From Coleophoma eucalyptorum (Eukaryota > Ascomycota > Leotiomycetes > Helotiales > Dermateaceae), in NCBI GenBank assembly GCA_026120035.1, contig JALRME010000056.1:62001-126000 (forward strand): 64,000 bases of DNA. Reading direction: 5' to 3'. Made by a program: the position numbers and the translations under genes. Below the pieces are notes generated by a model. It was not told the DNA's origin. It did not search any database and saw only the letters and a list, made by a program, of their open reading frames with translations. The number at the start of each line of letters is the position of its first letter. Within the stretch, counting starts at the first letter, position 1. Positions 38,432-49,289 of the stretch are shown here, piece by piece.

Positions 38432-39312
38432 AATGATCTTAAAAGAAGGGTCCGTGCCAATTGCAGTATTATCAACTTATTCGACTCTGACTGGCACCAC
38501 AAGAAATTTTGAAATTTAAACCGAACTTGAGTCAAATCTGAAATCTTGAGGAAAACATCATTTTTTGGACGAGCAGTTTTATATCCAAAGCGGCGTGTTA
38601 TCGCCGAACGCTGAAACTTAATTAGGGAAATTGATTAGGTCAACAAGAAGAGCAAACGAACGTACATGCCGAAACTCCCAGTCTAATAAGCATGCTGATA
38701 AATTTGGTAGAATGTGTGTTGTGCCTACGCCACTGGACAGCAACCCTCTCGTGAGTCGTCAATTGCACAACCAAAGCCGTCAAAACTACCGAATGCTTGT
38801 TTGTGCTGGTCGGAAATGCGGGTGCGGTGCGGACAGGGGTCGAGTCTTGGTCCGCCGCCACAGATTCAAGGACTAAGATGACGCAACCCGCAGTGGTCGG
38901 CAAGAACTGCCGTTTCCGGTAACTGTGATTATATGCATTTATTGTGATCTATAATATAATTATTTTTTCAGTTGCTCAAGGTACGCTGTTTGCTGCCACA
39001 GGTCGGAATACACGAGGTTAGAGAGCCCAAGGCTCTATTCAGAGATTGGACATGAAAACCCCGGAATTTAAGATTTCGAAATCTGATGGAAGTACTATAC
39101 TAAAATGTCAAAAAAAAAAAAAATTTACATCGAATCAAAATACAGACATTCTAATTTTTTCTATATTTCCCGCGCTCCAAGCACTTCTAAGTTCCCGAAC
39201 CAATTATCATTATTACAGCTTTTCAATTCCACATGAAAAAAAAAAGAGAAAGACAAAAGAAATTGAACACTCCTAGTTAAACCTCATCAAAACCTCCCAA
39301 TAACCTCGCTGC
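38432..39312. other. Intergenic; poly-A tract near 39108-39121
   Basis: Spacer between two MFS genes on the same strand. Holds an A13 run and another A-rich stretch near 39237-39245. No coding signal. Confidence 0.55.
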
Positions 39313-41201
39313 CTAGCTCTCCGCAAACTTTGATCTAGCACGGAGCTTCTTGCCAAAAATGTAGATAGCAATGGTTCCGAAAACACCGGCCACACTCAAA
39401 CCTGCTAGGAGCGTTACGCCCTTATGCACACCCAAGTTAATGAACAGCGGTCTCGCAAAGACAACGCTAGCGCCGGCTGTTCCCGATCTCCATATACTGT
39501 TGCCAGCGAACAAGCTCGCAGCATATTTTGGGTATGAAAATGGAATATAAACAAACAGGGACTGCATCGTCCAGAAATGCCCTATGACGAAAATTCCAAC
39601 ACCAACAAGTGGAACAGACCAGTGTATATTTGAGTTGGCTGTCCACGCGAACATGAACAAACCCACGGGTAGTAGGAATGAGCCGATCACTGCGGGGACG
39701 AGACGGTGCTCTTGTTCGCGGAATCCGTTCTTGAGATTGTCAGGGACCATGTAGAAGTAGAGGTAGGCGAAATAACCGAGCAGCGCAATTATAACACCGA
39801 TGGAACATGAGAGAAAGGCGAGGCCGGTTTGGCCGAGGTTGAAGTCATAGAATGGCGGAAACACCAGAGGAAAGACTTCGAAGAAGGTATAGAAAACTGG
39901 TTATTGTTAGCACTCGATTTTCAAGGAAGCTCAACCAAGTAACTCACCTCCGTAGAAGTAACCAGTGTAGAGATTAACAAAGAAGATCGACGGATCCTTG
40001 AACATAATCTCCATCGGTCGAACCAACGCAGAGAACAGAATCTCCCTGGCCGTCATATTACTTTGATCAATCTCACTTTGCGATTGCAACCTCTTGTCGC
40101 CCATCAACTTACGTAGTCGCCGTGCCCGTCTTAACAAGATGGTCGCCTCAGAAGTCTCAGGCATAAGAGTGAGCAGAACAAGCAACACTGGAGAAGACAA
40201 CCACACGACCTCCCACATGGGCCACCTCCAACCCTTGGCCATCGCTGCAAAGCCACCAATCAATGGACCAAATGCAGGTCCACACCAAGCGGAAAGAACC
40301 CACCATGAGAGGCCATAGGGAACGTATATGAGGGGGAACATGTCGCCTATAGTTGCACCACCATTTGCAAGGGCGGGACTGCCAAAGAAGCCTAAGAAAA
40401 ATCGGAGAGCGAGAAAGCCTCCAAAGCTGCTGGTTGTAGCAGTGGGGAAGGAAAGGACCCAGAATACGATAAATGTGAGGTCTGTCAGAATGTTGTTAGT
40501 CTGTAATTATAATTTAGAATATCGAAGCGCTTACAATATACTGGATTTCTCCCAATTGCAGGAATCTCAGTCAGTGGGCTAAAAAGCAGGTCCCCAACGC
40601 CATATGCCAGGACGTAAAGTGATAAGCCCAAGGATGCCGCAACAGGACTGATGCCAAACTTTTCTATAACACCACTTTCAGAGGCAGCATAGATTGGACC
40701 AGCACAGTACACGGTCCAAGTATAGAAGCAGAGGATGAAGACGATGAAGTTCTTCTTGAATGATGACCAGTTTTGGGGGTTTGCAGGGTCGTCAGTAGTG
40801 TACCAGTCTACGAGAATAGTACCATCGGATGTTTTCTGGACAGCGAGTGGGACAGATTTGGTGCGGTCGAGTTCCAGTTCAGCACGCATACGTTCGGTGC
40901 TGTACGGCGCGGTGCGGACGCTTGCCACTGTCATGACTTGCTCGAGAGCTTCCAAGTCGGTATCTTCATTTGCTGGGCTTCCGGGACGGTGACTATCATC
41001 ATCGTCCTCTTCAAGGCAGTCGGGAGTAGCGTTAGAAGGCTGATGATGCTGTTGCTTGAACTCTGTTTCATTTTTGAGCAGCAGGCGGTACTGAGCTGGG
41101 AGCTCAAACTCAGGTAACTCTTCAGGATAACGAAGTAATTTATTTCGCGAAATAAATCGGATTGCCTGGCCCAAAGGGGCTTCTCTGATAATTTCAAGCA
41201 T
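39313..41201 (-). CDS. MFS transporter, DHA1 multidrug type
   Basis: Second DHA1-type MFS exporter. Exons 41201-40535, 40481-39948 and 39896-39313, 594 aa; the introns have GTAAGC and GTGAGT donors and CTAAC branches. The long N-terminal region is acidic, followed by DDPANPQNWSSFKKN before helix 1. YGVGDLLFSPLTEIPAIGRNP is the motif A region, and GFFGSPALANGGATIGDMF and LSAWCGPAFGPLIGGF follow the family pattern of fluconazole/caffeine-resistance-type pumps. The C-terminus ends with FGKKLRARSKFAE. Its architecture differs from the neighbouring MFS at 36439-38431, so the two are not a recent tandem duplicate. Confidence 0.9.
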
Positions 41202-42808
41202 GTTGTCTGCTAGGCTTGCAACAATACTGCGGTTGGTACGAAAGTTATGAAGTTTGATAGAGCTGTAGAAAGGCTTTGCGCTCGTTGTAAGTATTCAGGA
41301 ATTTTTTGGATGATAGAGCTGAGAGATGATGAAAGTTGAATGGAATGGATGCTGATACAGTATGCAAATTGCAGCATTAAGTATTGCTTTGCCAGAAGTC
41401 CAAGGAGTTCTGTCGGAGCCCTGCCAAGGAGAGTTCGACGTCACCACGTCAACTCTTGGACTGAATTCTACATCATTACTAAACATATAGATTATTCAGC
41501 CCATCGAAAGATCAAGATGATGTATGTTGTCAAGATAATTGAGCATTGGTAAGGGCTCGCTTGATATGCTGCCATGTCCGCACGCGCGTTTCTCCAGCGG
41601 GGCATCTTTAAATCCGAAATATAGCAAGGGGCTATCAGTAATTAGCATCTCAGATCTCAACCCATGCCAATACCATACAGGTACATATTTCAATTGCTTG
41701 GATATACAGCGACGGGAAGACCAAAGCAGGATGACGTTCAAACATCGCTGAGATGCAGACGCTGGACCAAGCCCTTTTCGGATGAGGGTGCGGAGAGACA
41801 TGATCCTGGTCCGCATGCACTTCACAGGGTTCTGACTAATCTGGCAATCTGGCTCTCAAGCCACTAGAGCAACGTCAATAATCTGTGCTTGCATATTTGT
41901 TTTTCTACTCCTCGGCATTCCCTTCTATTCCCTCAAAAGCTTTCAGGAATACTATCATATACTCTCTGCTTTTGACACATAATTTCCTCGATGCACATCT
42001 TAATTCCTTCCCCGAGGCGTTCTTGGTGAGGATGTTGATAGGCGAAGGACTCCTTGCGATGCAGATACAAACCTAGTCCTGCAGTCTGCTTGTGGCTTTC
42101 CAAGCAGGACACAGCATCCGTGTAATGACATAGCCTCATTAATTGCTATAACAAACTTACGAGCCGAATCGGTGTTGTCTAATATCTACCATGTGGTTTG
42201 ATTACAGCACGTCGTTAGCATCATTAGGAAGAGTTTTCTAAAGCTGAGAGATACAACTCAGAGGGGAATCCAAGCAAGCGGCTTCCGGAAACATTCCATT
42301 TCGACAATAGTAAGTCAATCCAGGAGTTAGAAATAACTTATCGAATTTTGGAGCAGACTATTGTTGACTTTGTGAAGCGGGTTTTAAAGGTCCAGGAAAT
42401 TTTAGACCGAGTATTGTCCGTGGTGAAAATTCCATTAGAAAGTAGCATAATCAAATACATCGACGCGGTTTTAATAGCATCTTAGTGGTGCGAGATTTCT
42501 CGAGCAGAGTAAATGAGGAAGACTTTTGTAAAGCAGCTGCGTAGAATTCCAGTGGTGTACAACAAATCTTGGCATGTTTCGTTCGCACATGCAGGTTAGG
42601 ATTGACTTTGCATCGGCGTCTTCCCTTTGCTGATTCAATTCGATAATGAAAACTACCCCACTGCTGTCAGTCACGAGACTATAAGAGTCAGCACTAGTCT
42701 GCGTTTTAAGAGTGAATATCTATTGAACACAGAAAGCCTCATCAAGGTCTTCAAATCCTCTTCTGCTCACCCTCCTGGACGGTCCTAAGTGTATTCAGGT
42801 CACCAAAT
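41202..42808. other. Intergenic; nothing recognised
   Basis: About 1.6 kb between divergent genes. Only short ORFs without motifs or consistent splice partners. Confidence 0.5.
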
Positions 42809-43291
42809 ATGGCATCCTTCAACCCAGAAAGCAAGTTGTATGATCTCTACACTGTCATCCAGAGCCTGTCCCCCTCTTCATCCGAGGTAGAGTTCGAAAA
42901 GTTCGGCTCCTTCTTCACATCAGACTGCAAGGCATACCTCAAGAATATGCGCGAGTACGATCAACCCGCTAAAGGAAGTGAAGACGCAATTAAAAAGCTT
43001 AAAGAGATCATGACGGAGAAGCACTGGCAACTGGCTGATCGTCAGGTGCTTTCCTCCAGTGTTACATCGGACGGATCACGGATATTCAGTGAGACGAGAA
43101 AGCGATTGTTAATTTGTGGAGTGCCTGTGGATCCCTTCTATGAGACTGAAGTGGCTATCTTCGATAATAAGGGATTGATTGAGGAGTTGAGGCTGTATAA
43201 TTGCTGGAGCCCGATTGTGTCTATAATTCAGCAGGTGACGGGCAAAGGGCCTTACGCAGTTCCAGATTACAAAGCTAAACCAGAGGCTTGA
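42809..43291 (+). CDS. NTF2-like (SnoaL-type) small protein, 160 aa
   Basis: Single-exon cytosolic protein, probably with an NTF2-like cone fold. It starts MASFNPESKLYDLYTVIQSL, continues with an FGSFFTSDCKAYLKNM segment, and has late beta-strands such as FYETEVAIFDNKGLIEELRLYN. This helix-then-sheet order and the ~150-aa size fit the SnoaL/NTF2-like group of fungal proteins, whose members range from isomerases to proteins with no known reaction. No catalytic His/Asp pair can be named with confidence. The start (ATATGGC) is the only ATG that covers the full domain. It lies upstream of an isocitrate lyase-family gene on the other strand. Function unknown. Confidence 0.65.
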   Translation: MASFNPESKLYDLYTVIQSLSPSSSEVEFEKFGSFFTSDCKAYLKNMREYDQPAKGSEDAIKKLKEIMTEKHWQLADRQVLSSSVTSDGSRIFSETRKRLLICGVPVDPFYETEVAIFDNKGLIEELRLYNCWSPIVSIIQQVTGKGPYAVPDYKAKPEA

Positions 43292-43982
43292 TTCGTAGCA
43301 TTGTAATGTCAAAGCTTTCTACTTCTAGAGTCTTTAATGGCTGTAACATTTTTTGGAGTCACTCGTGAAATCCCGTTGAAGATTGTTCAAAATAAGGCTA
43401 GTGTCGGAACGTCATTTCAAGGTCAATTACGAGACCTAGTAGTGTGTAACAGTATTCTTAGCGAGAGAGGTTAGCTTAAGTCCCTCCTGTGCACTCCTTG
43501 GCCGACGGTTTTCCCACCTGTTAGAGAAAATGGGTAGGGCCATACACCTTTACCTCAATTAAAGCGTAATCGAGATTGTATTAACACTGCTATATATAGT
43601 TAGTACTGTAATATAGGCTCATTAGGGTCATGTTGAATACTATACAGCTGAGGTAAGGATGCATAGACCGCCCCTTGTCTCATATGGATAGGGAAACCAA
43701 CGCGGTCGCGCTACAAGTGGATGTTTCCCGAGGCCGTTGGCCTGCCTAGATAGTATCATTGAGGTTAGTATATTGATTCGAGTGAGAATGCTTTGTATGC
43801 CAAGGTTAATTTATATTATAATAGTGTTGAGTTATAAGGTAGCTATATTTTGAAGGCTATTTTCACAGATTGATAAATAGATAGCTATTTCCATGCTTAA
43901 ATTAAAAACACTTCTAGGTTTTGCTATCACAAATTATTGCTACTCTGATATCAGATCCAGGATCCCTGTTGGTGTTGCACAT
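43292..43982. other. Convergent spacer; nothing recognised
   Basis: AT-rich region between convergent coding ends. No feature seen. Confidence 0.5.
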
Positions 43983-45146
43983 CTAACTATGTCCATTGAC
44001 TCCATCTTTAATAATTGGGTTGACGAGGTTGTCTTCGGTGAACTTATACCTCTCCTCGCGCTCCCAGTATTTGTTAAATCCGACTCCATAGCAGACCTCA
44101 TCGTAGCTCAATATTGGTGGTGGAGCTCCCTCAGTCATACTTTTCTTCAAAGTCTCGATAGCTTCTCTAGTGGCCTTGAGTTTAGCAGCCACTAATCTCC
44201 ATGGGTATGCTACAGCAGCGAAGCCAAGTTCAGCCAGTTCCTTGGCTGATAAGTTTGCAGTCTTGCCACCTTCGATAATGTTCGCAAACATGGGAACATC
44301 CACCATCTTGGTTGCAGCAGCCATGGCTTCACGATCAGGAAGTGCTTCAATGAACACAGCGTCGACACCGATGCGAACAAATTCCTTCACACGAGTAATG
44401 GCCTCGTCCCATCCGTGAATCAGAGCGTCTGTTCTAGCGAGCACGAATATGTCTAGGCCCTCATCTCGTGCGTCGCAAGCGGCCTGGATTCTTGCATAAG
44501 CCTCACCTCGAGAGACAACAGCTTTTCCTTTAGTGTGACCACATCCTGGATGCTATTAGCGAATGATTAAATGTAGGTTCTATAGGTGCTTACGCTTTGG
44601 CCAGGTTTGATCCTCAATCATAACTCCAGCAGCGCCAGCCAGAGCATAGCTCTCAACTGTTCGCTTGACATTCATTGGTGATCCATATCCAGTATCACCA
44701 TCCGCCATAACCGGGACGGAAACTTGGCGAACCGCATCTTGGATCTTATCGCACATCTCCTGCATTGCGATGTATCCGGTATCAGGAAGACCATAGCCAG
44801 AAGCAACTGGGTATCCGGCAAGGAAAATCATTGGCTGGCCAGATTCCTCAACCAAACGAGCGGAAAGACCATCATAAGAACAAACGTGAGCCATAATATG
44901 GTCTGGGCTCTTCTGGGCGTGCAGCATCATAGTACGAAGTCTGGAAGCCTGCAAGGAAGGAATACGTCCACGGACATTCTTAAGGGTCAGGGTAACATCT
45001 TGTGTGACACCTAAATTGAATAAGTAACTCGAATTGTATTTATGAGAAATGAAAGAAGAGAAATTACCTGTTTTTCCACCCTTTTCATACACTGGTGGGG
45101 TAAATTGGAAAGGGTAAGGATATTTGTTAACGTCTGCGGCGGCCAT
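43983..45146 (-). CDS. Isocitrate lyase/PEP mutase superfamily lyase
   Basis: Carbon-carbon (or carbon-phosphorus) lyase with the ICL/PEPM barrel; close relatives act on methylisocitrate-like or oxaloacetate-like acids. Exons 45146-45068, 45010-44594 and 44545-43983, 352 aa. The 57-nt first intron can be read through in frame, but splicing gives the cleaner KGGKTGVTQD junction. VCSYDGLSARL begins the barrel. ADGDTGYG holds the metal-binding Asp, EDQ follows, and KRCGH, formed across intron 2, is the catalytic loop with the active-site Cys of the lyases. ARTDA is also present. The Cys argues for a lyase rather than a mutase. The exact substrate (methylisocitrate, oxaloacetate or a carboxyvinyl acid) cannot be fixed. 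Confidence 0.88.
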
Positions 45147-45736
45147 TTTGTTTTTTTGTTGTTGTTCTTGTTGTTGTTACTGCTGTAGCTGATACTTGAA
45201 ATGTGAATCGAAGATAGATACCCAAGATCTGATTAGATATGCTGTGATGAGATGATTGAAAACAGAAGGAAATCTGAACTCTTTATACTTGCTCAAACCT
45301 CTTGAACCTTGACCTCCTTAGCATGTAGCTGAAAAAGAGCGATATCGTCAGTGACCAGCACCTATCGAGTGGAGCCCAATCGAAGGGTAGCTCGCGGGAG
45401 AGCCGAAGTCACTCTGGATTTTTATCCGGCGATATCCACTGGTTTCCGGACTTCTACTCTTCGCCGTCCAATATCAAATGATTTTTCAAATATATTATTG
45501 CCACATATAATACGTCGCCACGACCTTTTTAGGCCTAATTTGGATTTAAACCCAATATCATAGCCTCTGGAAAAGTGAACTGAATTATTCTATTCAGGAT
45601 TACTCTGGAGGATATGCAATACGACGACACGCAGTGTGGTGCACATAAGGCGCTGAAAAAGGTTGCTAGTCTTGTCAAGAGTATTTTGACTGCTTTCTGT
45701 TTTTTTTTTCAAAACGAGCCTCGATGTATCAAATGA
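45147..45736. other. Upstream region of lyase gene; GTT-rich microsatellite
   Basis: Contains a short GTT/TTG-rich run at about 45158-45178 just before the lyase start, read as AAC-rich on the coding strand. No other feature. Confidence 0.5.
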
Positions 45737-46348
45737 AATCAGATAAAGCCAACAAACTTATTGGAAAACCAGAAGACAATTCCGCGGGTCCAGGGTAGAG
45801 AAATTGTTCTCTACCTGCAAATTACACCTGTCCACAGTAGCGATGATTGCCTACACTTGACTGGCCACTTGAACCGGACCGTCTTGGAACTTATTGACGA
45901 AGTAATCGAAACGTCTCGAGCTTCCTCACCACCTGACCACATCATAACCTTAGAAGTTTCAGTTCTAGAGAATAGTAAGCCACATCGACAAGACGACTTG
46001 TCCTTAAAAAATTTCTCCGGGTTGATGCCAACAACTTATGCGGTCTCACGGATGGATTAAAGGGTCGTGGGGAGTTATTTGAGTGCAAACCCTGAAATAT
46101 CCGGTGACTTCCTAGACCGGTGGATATCTAGCCCCAATGTAGCTAAGGTGTGGCACCCCATTGAAGCCAAGAAAGGTCCAGTAATTCCTCATGGGGAAAA
46201 CTCTGCAATCCTTGTAGTCACAACTAAACCCCTCTCCCATGATATGTTGTGTCAAGCTGCGACAGCAGCAAGTATTCTATCCGGAGCCTGGTTGGTAACA
46301 ACTCCTACTTCTGTGGAGACCCCGGATTTCGATCCACGCGAAGTGTAA
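45737..46348 (+). pseudogene. Open frame with one internal stop, unknown
   Basis: One reading frame stays open from 45737 to 46348 except for a single TAA at 46058-46060. The first part has no ATG at its head and reads LYLQITPVHSSDDCLHLTGH, then EVIETSRASSPPDHI. The second part reads GSYLSANPEISGDFLDRW and a hydrophobic NSAILVVTTKPLS. The composition is protein-like in both parts, and the frame is the same on both sides of the stop. No family was recognised. It could be a decayed gene, or an exon pair with an unrecognised intron around the stop, although no GT-AG pair is close enough. Confidence 0.35.
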
Positions 46349-46553
46349 CCTTCCGCGGCTAAGGCATTCCCCCGCAGACGTCAGAGCAAGATTCAACACT
46401 TGACACTGAGGCAGATTTCGAACATAAAGTCAAGCATATTGTCTATAACAATGGACAGGTTGCGCGTAGCAAGAGAGCTTTAAGCAGTCAACGGCAAGAA
46501 TTCAGATACCATTGATTGTATCCCCTTCGTACATTTCGATCACTTTCGACAAA

Positions 46554-48297
46554 ATGTCTAGAACGACTGTCAAAGAGGACACCATCGACTACAATCATGT
46601 AGAGACAGGTGATAGCGAGAAGGCCACCACATATATTCCCGTCTCTGATCAGACGCAGAAGATCATCAAGAGAAAGGCATGTCATGTTTCCCATGCCGAA
46701 AGTCTTTTTCTAACGTTTCTCAAGTTCGATCGTCGCGTTCTCCCTATTGTTTGCATCCTCTATGTGCTCTCATACTTGGATCGAGGCAATATTGGTAATG
46801 CAAAGACTGCTGGTGCTCAGAAGGACTTACACCTTAGCGATACCCAGGTACATAGTCCATTTTTTGCTACATGTTTTGAAAAGACAATATCTGTGATGAA
46901 ATTACTGACGAATTTGGGTACAGTGGACATGGGTTCTGAATGCCTTCTATATCTGCTATACCGTCTGCGAGTGGGCTGTCGTCCTCTGGAAGATTGTTCC
47001 AGCTCATATCTATGTCCCAACTCTCTGTGTCTTGTGAGTTTGTGGCTCTGGCTTAAATATACCATATCTAACACGTTTCAAGGTGGGGAACAGTTGCCAT
47101 GTGCTCTGGTGCTGCCCACAACATGGCCACGCTTGTTGCTCTTAGGGCCATGTTAGGAGTTTTAGAGGCAGGTTTCGGGGCTGGTGCTCCGTACTTCCTC
47201 TCTCTATTCTATCAACGACGTGAGCTGGGATTCAGAGTTTCTATCCTTCTAGGAATGTCTCCACTTGCCAATTGTTTCGCAGCATCTCTGGCCTATGGAA
47301 TTACTCACATTCAAGGCTCTATTGAAACTTGGAGGCTGCTTTTCATAATCGGTATGTTGCAAAGACCGGAGATTTCTATAATTCTAGTAGCTAATCACTT
47401 TAATAGAGGGCGCTCCCACGATCCTAGCTGCACCATTTGTGTATTTCCTCCTCCCCGACTCTCCTGACACAGCCAAATTCTTGACCGAAGAAGAAAAAAC
47501 TGCATCCTTAACACGATTCACAACCAAAGACACTACTGGAACTCACAAACTCAACCGACACCAAATATTTGCTGGTCTAAGTGACTATATGAATTACGTT
47601 CATGCTATCATCCACTTTTGCTGCAACTACTCGTTTGCTGGGCTGTCCAACTTTTTGCCCACTATCGTCCAAAACTTGGGTTACTCCAGCATTCAAGCCC
47701 AAGGTCTGACTGCGCCGCCATATCTTCTCTCATTTGCTCTTTGCATTTGTGCCGCTCTATTCTCAGATAGATACGGTAACCGAGGATTCGTTGTTGCCGG
47801 GTTTTCCTTTGTAGGAGGTGTGGGTTATCTCCTTTTGGCCACCATCGAAAACGCCAATCTCAGCGGGGTTCGATATTTGGGCATATGGCTCGCCGTTGGT
47901 GGAATTTTCCCTGCATTGTCAATTAACATCACCTGGCTGCTTAACAACCAAGGCGGTGATAGTCAGCGTGGAGCCGGTCTTGCTATCCTTGCCATTCTCG
48001 GCCAGTGCAGCTCTTTTGCCAGTAGCGCTTTATTCCCCAAAACCACTGCGTAAGTCCATCTTGGCATCTCATTCTCATTATTTACTGCTCACATTGCATA
48101 GGCCTTACTTCGTTCGCGGTTGTGCTGTTGGCTGTGGTCTCACCTTCCTCATCACCTTCCTCTCCCTCGCTTTGCATTTCAAGCTAGCACATGAGAACAG
48201 GAAGCGCGATAGGCTCCACGGTCCAGTTGAAGATCACGAGCAAATTGATATCACCTTCCTCAGTGATAAGCATCCAAAATTTCGATACTTGACATGA
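46554..48297 (+). CDS. MFS permease, anion:cation symporter (allantoate permease-like)
   Basis: Importer of small organic anions or vitamins of the ACS branch. Exons 46554-46847, 46924-47033, 47083-47351, 47407-48049 and 48102-48297, 503 aa, all in phase. KFDRRVLPIVCILYVLSYLDRGNIGNAK is split here only to note its core: helix 1 ends in YLDRGNIGNA, the ACS signature. LEAGFGAGAPYFLSLFY marks helix 4-5. LLPDSPDTAKFLTEEE, built after intron 3, is the conserved central loop. The C-terminal tail is charged. The nearest metabolic neighbours are the ICL-family lyase on one side and the tyrosine cluster on the other. It could import the acid handled by the lyase, but this is inference. Confidence 0.9.
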
Positions 48298-49289
48298 ATA
48301 CACATTGGTTCACGGTCGGAGAGATGCATGCGCCGCTATGTTTATATTAGGTGTTAGGTGGTACTGGTAGAAGGAAGGGAGGGGGGGCCGGGAGGGGGCC
48401 ATTGGTTTTTCTGTAATGATTTTCCATGTCTTCCTTCATGTTATTGGTGGTGTAGAGCACTCTATAAAGCTCGAATTGAATATATCGCGCAAACAGCTTC
48501 CCCTGTCTGCTTCTATTAGGGGTGACGCACTTCGCCCTTGCATTTAAACTAGGGTAGTAGTCATATCCTACCGCTGAAGAGGAGCATCTTATACAAAGCC
48601 ACGCGATTTGAACTCCGTAAGAAGTGAAAATGGCCCATGGTACCTAACGTTAAGAGTATTCCATATACAGACTGATGAAACGCGGCTGGTTAGATACATT
48701 TAGTATCGACTCGAGAGCAACTAAGCGAGTTGGCCCAGAATCAGAGCAGCTCAACGACAATAGAGTTTGTTGTGAAGAATACACGTATTCCTCCGGTGCT
48801 GGTGAACTGCGAGAAACATGGACGGGTGTTCATGGATGCGCTCACTGCCTTTCCGGTGCCTCTATCTTTATTCACGTCCGTATACCGTCCATCCAAGTAC
48901 CTTAAAGTAGCTCTCTTCCTTTGAGGACGGCCCTGCGCCACGCCTCCACGGTTTCAAGAGATTACGCAGAGAAGCCCTAGATGTAACCAATACATCGAAT
49001 CTCCCAGCCTCCATAGATGGGCCTGACCTGGCGGGGCCCGCCTAGGACCAATCTTCCCCGCAGTCGTAACCTCGTGGTTGAACGGCAGCAGTGGTGGCAC
49101 TTGCACAATTAGGCATAAGTCGATTGTTATCTACTGTATAAGAAGGCGACCTCTCCCCGCTTTTGGAGTTCCCGCGTGTTTCCTGCAACATCCGGCCGAC
49201 GCTCAGAGCCCCGCCCCCTAACATATCCCACAGCACGGCGTGACGTTACCTTGGGACCAGAGAGCAAGAACTTTGATTGCGACTGAGCC
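48298..49289. other. Intergenic with G-rich tract
   Basis: Holds a G-rich tract at 48377-48398 with several G3-G7 runs that could form a G-quadruplex. A short open frame at 48730-48924 lacks an ATG and a known domain. The rest is the promoter of the regulator at 49290. Confidence 0.5.

Noticed and set aside
48675..48924. Possible small gene before the regulator
   Set aside because: No ATG in the best frame, no splice partner and no known domain.
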